Shown here: in pieces, positions 58,286-64,000 of the stretch
Layout: each line of letters begins with the position of its first letter
Numbering within the stretch: position 1 is the stretch's first letter
Assembly (NCBI GenBank): GCA_000149265.1
Contig: CH003396.1
Coordinates: 552,921-616,920, forward strand
DNA from: Ciona savignyi
Taxonomy: Eukaryota; Chordata; Ascidiacea; Phlebobranchia; Cionidae
Direction of reading: 5' to 3'
Length of the DNA: 64,000 nucleotides
Notes under the pieces: model-generated
Seen by the model: the letters and a program-made list of their open reading frames with translations, nothing else
The model's database searches: none
What the model was told of the DNA's origin: nothing
Translations under genes and position numbers: made by a program

Positions 58286-58546
58286 CGAATTTGTGCCTCC
58301 ACGTCTATAAAGTTGGTGTCGATGCGTTAACACTGGTTCCAAAGGAGATTTACCGCATCGGTGATCACAACTTGACACCGGTGACGCAAGGTCACACCTT
58401 CGTGCCCTCACGACTAACCCGGTGTGTTAAATGTGCAATTAGCTCGCGAATTTATGCAAGCCAAAATACACTTACTCGTATTTAACCAGGAGTTAGCGAA
58501 CTGGGTGGCCTGTGGGAATCTGCTACGATTGCGACCCGGGGAAAAT

Positions 58547-58745
58547 GGGCAACACTAAAAGGAGGAAAAAAAGGAAATTGCTCACTAAAACTATGGAAAC
58601 AAATTCTAAACCTTCCCCAAACACTAATCTTAACCCTAAAACTAACCTTAACTTTAACCCCAGCCCTTACGTTAACCTTAATGTCATAATCTTTATTTTA
58701 GTTTTTTTCCCTCTTTTCCTACTCCCCTCTTTACTCCTTTAAGTT
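58547..58745. mobile_element. aaccc-rich MITE
   Basis: Begins gggcaacactaaaagg, like the inverse of the right end at 26326, and shares gctcactaaaactatgg and taaccctaaaactaacc with the copies at 13246 and 32205. The right end is eroded. Confidence 0.5.
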
Positions 58746-59024
58746 TTTCATCGAAAACGGCCAGTTTAAAGGGACTAATTGGTTTTATTCCAATTCGCTA
58801 AAACTTTGTTAAGAACAAAAATCTACAAAATGTTATACAAATCGAGTTTTTCGAAATATACCAGCAGAATTCGGCAACACCAGTATTCAATTACCAAACT
58901 TTAATTTATGTAAATTAGGCTTCTAATAACAATTATGTCCGTTTCTTTGATTGACAGCGGGCCGTAATTGCTTATTTGTATATCAACTATACATTCGATT
59001 GGGCGGATTAAACATGCGACTTAC

Positions 59025-59125
59025 AGCTCGTCGGTAGCGAAAGTTTTTCTACTTTCAGCGTTTTTCGCCAAATTTGCGAGATCCTGAAACGCGGGCTTCT
59101 CGAACTGACAGTCCGCCATATCCAT
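59025..59125 (-). CDS. Possible first coding exon of an unidentified divergent gene
   Basis: Minus-strand frame from ATG at 59125: MDMADCQFEKPAFQDLAN, then LAKNAESRKTFATDE, ending at a strong gtaagt donor in phase 2. The high GC and charged-helical composition differ from the flanking AT-rich DNA. I do not recognise the protein and found no following exon in the window. It lies 265 bases from the homeobox-type gene start in divergent orientation, which would suit a shared promoter. Confidence 0.4.
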
Positions 59126-59389
59126 AATCACAACGAGGGTTAAACAGGACTTGTATATGTTCGTTAATTCGTTTATGACCAGGGTAGTTAAAACAAAAAT
59201 ATCAGAATTTTATATATTACAATCAATTTTAGGTTTTAATTTTTTTTAGAAAGATCACTTTAATTTAGATATCGTTACTTTATTTTAAAGATTAAAACAG
59301 TTGTATTTATTGCTAAAAAATAACTTTCACAGTAGTTTTTTTAGTAAAACAATGCTTCGATTATTTCGTCATAATACTCGATTGTGACA

Positions 59390-62300
59390 ATGGACCGAGG
59401 GACAGTGGTTAGCGATCATCGAAGCTTGTTCTCATTTCCGGTTTACCAAATAATGCAAGAGAGAATGACGTCACAAGCGCAAAGCGACATGGCGTCAGCG
59501 TTTCACGGCGACGTCACGTCACTACCCGTGACGTCAGCTTACGAAGGCAAAACGTCATCGTTCAGAATCGACGATATTCTGAACGGAAGAGCTTTTCGAA
59601 AATTCCCGAAAATGAAACCGGAAAGAAGACGTCGATCATCCGACAGCTCGGAGGATATGACGTCACAGAAACAGATTACGTTACAGAACCCGGGGAATCT
59701 GAGGTTCGGCGTGGAGGCCATTTTGTCTCCGAGTCAAAATTGTAAGTGACTAATAACCATATATAACAAGATATTTATTTTAATAGTGGTGTATATAACG
59801 GAATATATTGGGACAGTTTCCTAGCTCGATATACAAATAAACAGTAATTTAAATTGGGTAGCTATTAAAATACGCCCTTTAACTCTTTTCTAAGTTTTAA
59901 ATGTATTTCTTATCTTTATTATAAATTCCCAATAAATTCAATATGGACGTCAAATCAGGTACAGTTTTGTGGTAATTCGTGATTATTAAACGAGTGTTTG
60001 ATGATTTAAATAACGTGTTAAATAAAACATGACTATTACGAGTTTACGCGCGTCTCTACAATATTCAAATATTTCGTGACAAATCACAACACGAAAATTA
60101 ATTAATTAAGTTTTTAATTAGCTATTATGCGTCGTAATTACCAAATAAGTTTCTGTAAATAAAACAAGGTAATTTTTCGTGTTATTTGAAGTAACAAGTA
60201 TAAATAAACCGTTTACAACAGTGGTTCTCAAACTTTTTAGAGTTGGGACCCACTATTAATTACCACAATTTATGGCGACCCACTTAACTTTATATATAGT
60301 TGTTGTTGGTTTCTAGGTTACGCTATCGTTGCAAAGGAACACACCTCTGGAATTATGTATCCCAGGCAAATATTTTACGCTCACGGGGACACGGTGAAAT
60401 AAACGAAAAATTAAAAACAAGGCAATTAAAAAAAGTCCTGCGACTGCAGTTATCAACCTCATAGTAACATGTGTGAGAGACGAAAGGTTCAATGACCTGA
60501 GGTCAGGTGAAGATCACGCCACGATTCAAGATTGTGTGATGTCACAATTATGATAATTTCCCCTTGATTTTTGTATAGGAAAAAGCCAGTATAGTTAATC
60601 AGAGCTTTCTATAACTTTTCACGACCCACCAAGATTCCTTTCGCGACCCACCGGTGGGTCGCGACCCATAGTTTGAGAAACGCTGGTTTACAAGATATTT
60701 CCATAGTTTTTAAACCATTTTTTTAAAATACAAGAAAAATTATAATTTTAGCTGCAAATTCCTTATTTAAAGCGTTCGGTTTTAAAATGATGTTTTTTTT
60801 AACCGATATATAAACGAATAAACTTTACAAAATCATTTTACGACCGAAAAAAAGGTAGATAAATAAATATTAGTTAAATATTTTGGTCCCTTACACACAA
60901 CTTCTTTTCGAATGAAAGTATTTCACGTAGTACGTATTGTGACGTAACAATCACAAAAATGTTAAATTACTGCAGGATTTGTACTTCAGCAGAGGCAATT
61001 CGCATATGCGATAATATTACCGCAATAAGCTAACTATAAAAGCTTTAAATGAAGTTGAAATGGTAACGAGGCCTTCCGGGTAGGACACAATTTACTCCTC
61101 GAAGCTAGCTCTGATTGACATGTCCAAATAATCGGCAAATCGGGAAATATAAACTCGCTGTCACAACTTTTAACTTTAAAACGCAGTCTTAACTCTCCCT
61201 AATATAGCAAGCTAAACGGATTGCTGGGTTATTTGTATTTGTACAACTCAACCTTGATAAGCGCCAGTGCCTGTTCAATTGTGTTGCATTGTTTAAGTTA
61301 AGATCATACATTTACGAACGAAATAACCCAGTAAATGCTTTATCTGTAAAAACACCAAATAGTTCTTACACATTTGTTTTTGTACAATCCAGCATTAGAA
61401 ATATGCATAAACGAAATATATAGCCGTTTTAAGGAATGGTATTTGATAAATGGTTTATTCTGGTTTACAATTGACAACAAATCTGTGATAAACTCTTTTT
61501 AAACTGATACGCTTAATAAACGTGGCCTCGCAAAGTTCACGACCAGTTTGTTGTTATCGGTTGAAAGACGTACATGAATATCGATTATGACGCGATAAGA
61601 GCCGTGCAATATCTGGCGCAGATGCTCTGGCGTCATTTGATTGACGGGTGAAAAAATTAGTGGAAACTGCCCCTCGTTATAACAGATAAACGCTGGGCCA
61701 CATCAGATAGATTAGAATCGGACGGAGGGGGTCACGGGACAAGCATTTTCACTTTAACTCATTAGTGCGCCGCCCAAAGATGACACGATACCAAGATTTA
61801 ATGAATTCGGCCGAGTAACTGCCACAGATATCAATAAACACACTGCAAACTGGAACGGATTACACATGAGTACCAGTAATACAAGCATTTGGCTTTGAGC
61901 TACGGTTTGTTTGATCTTGGTTGATTAGAGCGGATAGGACGTCGGTTTTATTGATTTTTATAAGATTGGGCCCTGTTTTTGATGAATTTTATGCCCTGAC
62001 GTTATCCGGGAAGCTTTCGGAATGTGGTTATCAGTGTATAAACCACCGAGGGCGAGCTAATCGTTTTGCATGTGAGCACTTGTTGGGAGTGCAAACTTTC
62101 CGAGTATTTGTTAAATCAGATTACATCTGGAAGATAAATAAGCATTCATCATTAGGTATTGTGACATGACATGGTGAAATTTAATTAGTGTGAGATTTAC
62201 TTAACCCTATGCATAACACGTATGTTGCGTATGAGATGAATATTCTGTGGCTGGAACGGGTAATAGGGTCGATTAAAGGTTTATTATTTAATGTTTACGC

Positions 62301-63736
62301 CTCAAAGGCGTGCTAAGCACAATTATAAAATTATGGCTTATTTTATCATGACATTCTAGGGCCAAATAGATATGATTTATTTATTTTTCCGAAATGAAAT
62401 TAAAAATAAATAAATTATCTTTCTTTAAGGGCATTATATAAAGTTTACGGAAATGACGAATTTTAGTATTTGTTCTGTTTATTTTTGCTCCTTCTTTACG
62501 GTATTCAATAAAAATATCTAAGTTTACAAAATGCAGGAAAGTTCGGCAATACTAGAGTAGTTAAAACACGTCATAGCTGTATGTACCTAATTTGAGATTG
62601 AGAAAAAACAAACATACGTGACCGTTAAACCTGATTTAGAAAAAAAATAGCTTGCGTAATATAAATGCACCATTTTTTGCTGAAAACTGTGCGACTTCGG
62701 TTCACTGTCATACACTGACCAACCTGAAAAAATCTATTATTGTAACTTAACTCATATTAAATTTTAACAATACTAACTTGGCGTTCTCTTCAGCCGTCTC
62801 GGGTTCACATATAGCGGCGGGGAATTCACATAGACGAAACCACTCAAACGATGTTGAAGAAACTTACTCGAAAAAGTCGGATCATTTCGACCAAAGAGAG
62901 ACTCAAAGCCCGGAGTTTCACCAAGGTCCCAGCAGAACGTCCTTCCGGCCCTTCAAAAGTTCACGTCAACGCATCGAAGAAGATGTGTCCCGCGATACCC
63001 ATGAAGATGGGTGTAAACAATCGCTTTATAACGTCACAATTGCGTCGCCGTCGGAGAGAGTACCTTCGCCCAGTGTTGACCCAAATCGAATTTTTAACCT
63101 GGCATCACTAGCAGGACTGGCGTCTTTAACTCCTCTTTCTCCCCACCTAGCGGCATTGTACCAGCAGGTTAGTAAATATGATTTTTATCTTTCCGCCATT
63201 TTGTTATATCGACATGTATTATATTAAAACTACCGTTACTTCTATTATAAATGTGCATCCAATCTGACAAATGTCTATATGTTCACCTCATCCTAGCTTC
63301 TATACTTTGCAGAGAAATTATTAAAAAATACTTTTAAGTTTTACCAATTGGTTGCTTATAGTAAGAGAGTCGACCGACCACCGAAAAATCGTTAAAATCA
63401 AACTAGCGTCTTGCTATACACGTCCGTTGGCACTTTAGTAAAGTTGCCTGAATCCAGTGGATTAATGGTTTAAATTAAATATAAAGGTAACGTCTCATTC
63501 ACATACAGTACACTGCTATGATTTAGGATGCCTGACACAAGATAATAAACATGTATTATATCTTCTATTCTACTACGGTTCTCGAAATTTATCTATGATT
63601 CCCATCCACCAGTATTCCAGCCACCAAGTAAACTTACTAGCTGCAGCAGTTGCCACCCAACACAACCAACAGTTGTACCTGAAACAAGCCACACCTCCAA
63701 CCCCAAGTGCGTTCACAGGGTACTCGAATATGACAG
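59390..63736 (+). CDS. Dbx/Hlx-type homeobox gene, first three coding exons (homeodomain outside window)
   Basis: Exons 59390-59741, 62794-63167 and 63613-63736 join in phase (1, 0) to 283 codons with an open phase-1 donor at 63737. The ATG at 59390 is used; a GTG two codons upstream is not a likely start. Two EH1-like (Groucho-binding) motifs are visible in exon 1: SSFRIDDILNG at about residues 57-67 and LRFGVEAILSPS at about 104-115. This pair, a first FxVxDLL-like motif followed by L(K)FG(V/I)xxILS, is seen N-terminal to the homeodomain in DBX and HLX proteins. Exon 2 is polar, ending FNLASLAGLASLTPLSP; exon 3 is Gln/Ala-rich. No homeodomain is present here, so the call rests on motifs only. 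It would be a transcriptional repressor in the nucleus. Intron 1 is 3.05 kb and may hold enhancers. Confidence 0.55.
59742..62793. other. Intron 1 of the homeobox-type gene
   Basis: Contains one hAT element (60219-60685). The stretch 61480-62240 is less AT-rich, lacks the SINE and MITE families common elsewhere, and has GATA-type (cagataaac, cagatag) and TGATTGACGG-type words, so it may be regulatory; this is inference from composition. No exon is visible. Confidence 0.5.
60219..60685. mobile_element. hAT transposon, non-autonomous (467 bp)
   Basis: Starts cagtggttctcaaact and ends agtttgagaaacgctg. The 8-bp flanks gtttacaa at 60211-60218 and 60686-60693 are identical. Sub-terminal gggtcgcgaccca is palindromic. 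There is no transposase. Confidence 0.93.
63400..63535 (+). repeat. SINE family A, decayed forward copy
   Basis: In intron 2 of the homeobox-type gene; gaatccagtggattaatgg and acatacagtacactgc remain. Confidence 0.5.
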
Positions 63737-64000
63737 GTTAGAAGTTTCGTTGTCAAAAGTTCCTCTTTTTTAATTTGGCTATTATTACTTATAATATTTG
63801 TCAAATGATTTGTATTATACACAAATTGTAACTAGAGAATAATATCTGTAGAAAATAAATAAGGGATACGCAGTATCCTCTTTCATTTTTTTAAAAAAAC
63901 GTATATGCAAACTGGACCCGTGTCAACTACTCAACTTCTCAAACAATGTAGCAATCCAAATAATTAAAAAAAATTGAAAAATATTTACAACTAAATTGGA
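63737..64000. other. Intron 3 of the homeobox-type gene (cut by window end)
   Basis: AT-rich sequence after the gttaga donor; no exon or repeat is recognisable. Confidence 0.6.

Larger units (their letters stand above)
52239..59024. other. 6.8-kb repeat-rich, apparently gene-free region
   Basis: Contains SINE family A pieces (52744-52812, 53950-54090, 54535-54660, 56860-56940), family-B units (55325-55440, 55535-55645, 55965-56065, 57440-57560, 58150-58285), a TA microsatellite (57580-57602) and an aaccc-rich MITE (58547-58745). ORFs of 60-129 codons here show no splice context or recognisable motif. Confidence 0.65.

Noticed and set aside
1..64000. CRISPR array, bacterial operons or rRNA
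   Set aside because: No spaced direct-repeat array, ribosome binding sites or rRNA sequence; the window is eukaryotic with spliced genes.

Overview
The window looks like AT-rich animal nuclear DNA, most likely from a tunicate of the Ciona type. The genes have many short exons with GT-AG introns, several exons start just after acceptors that could serve spliced-leader trans-splicing, and one small gene has the layout of an ascidian antimicrobial peptide precursor. The species assignment is inference. There is one assembly gap (20363-20985).

Layout: (1) 1-2300 holds a minisatellite and two hAT elements with perfect 8-bp target duplications. (2) 2311-4460 (-) is the 5' part of SPAG7. (3) 5860-12152 (-) is OMA1, the mitochondrial stress metalloprotease, in four exons; its 3.9-kb intron carries a piggyBac-like element and a SINE. 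(4) 13589-24321 (+) is a protein disulfide isomerase whose exon order, length and CxxC spacing match PDIA5, ending in KTEL. (5) 25769-40101 (+) continues in phase with the same gene and adds six more thioredoxin-type modules, ending in KEEL. Skipping the KTEL exon would give a ten-module ER protein of about 1,280 residues. This is the most striking object in the window. As assembled, one exon of the extension (28305-28445) carries frameshifts. (6) 40102-42842 is intergenic with a hAT nested in a SINE and a long inverted repeat. (7) 42843-44942 (+) is a 699-codon uninterrupted ORF that I do not recognise; a decayed fragment of a relative lies at 46788-46900. (8) 47801-48290 (-) is a two-exon gene for a 58-residue secreted peptide with an Arg/Trp-rich core and an acidic tail, with a TATA promoter; an inverted, apparently dead copy of its promoter lies at 49790-50175. 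(9) 50356-52002 is a foldback-like element with arms of about 320 bp. (10) 52.0-59 kb is repeat-rich and nearly gene-free. (11) 59390-63736 (+) holds the first three coding exons of a probable Dbx/Hlx-type homeobox gene with two EH1-like motifs; the homeodomain is beyond the window. A possible divergent first exon lies at 59025-59125 (-).

The intergenic and intronic DNA is dominated by a tRNA-derived SINE of about 305 bp (25 or more copies or fragments, many in the introns of the thioredoxin extension), a second tRNA-like repeat, hAT elements and MITEs. The genes are not an operon. OMA1 (mitochondrial inner membrane proteostasis) and the PDI (ER oxidative folding) are divergently transcribed neighbours, but nothing in the sequence shows that they work together.
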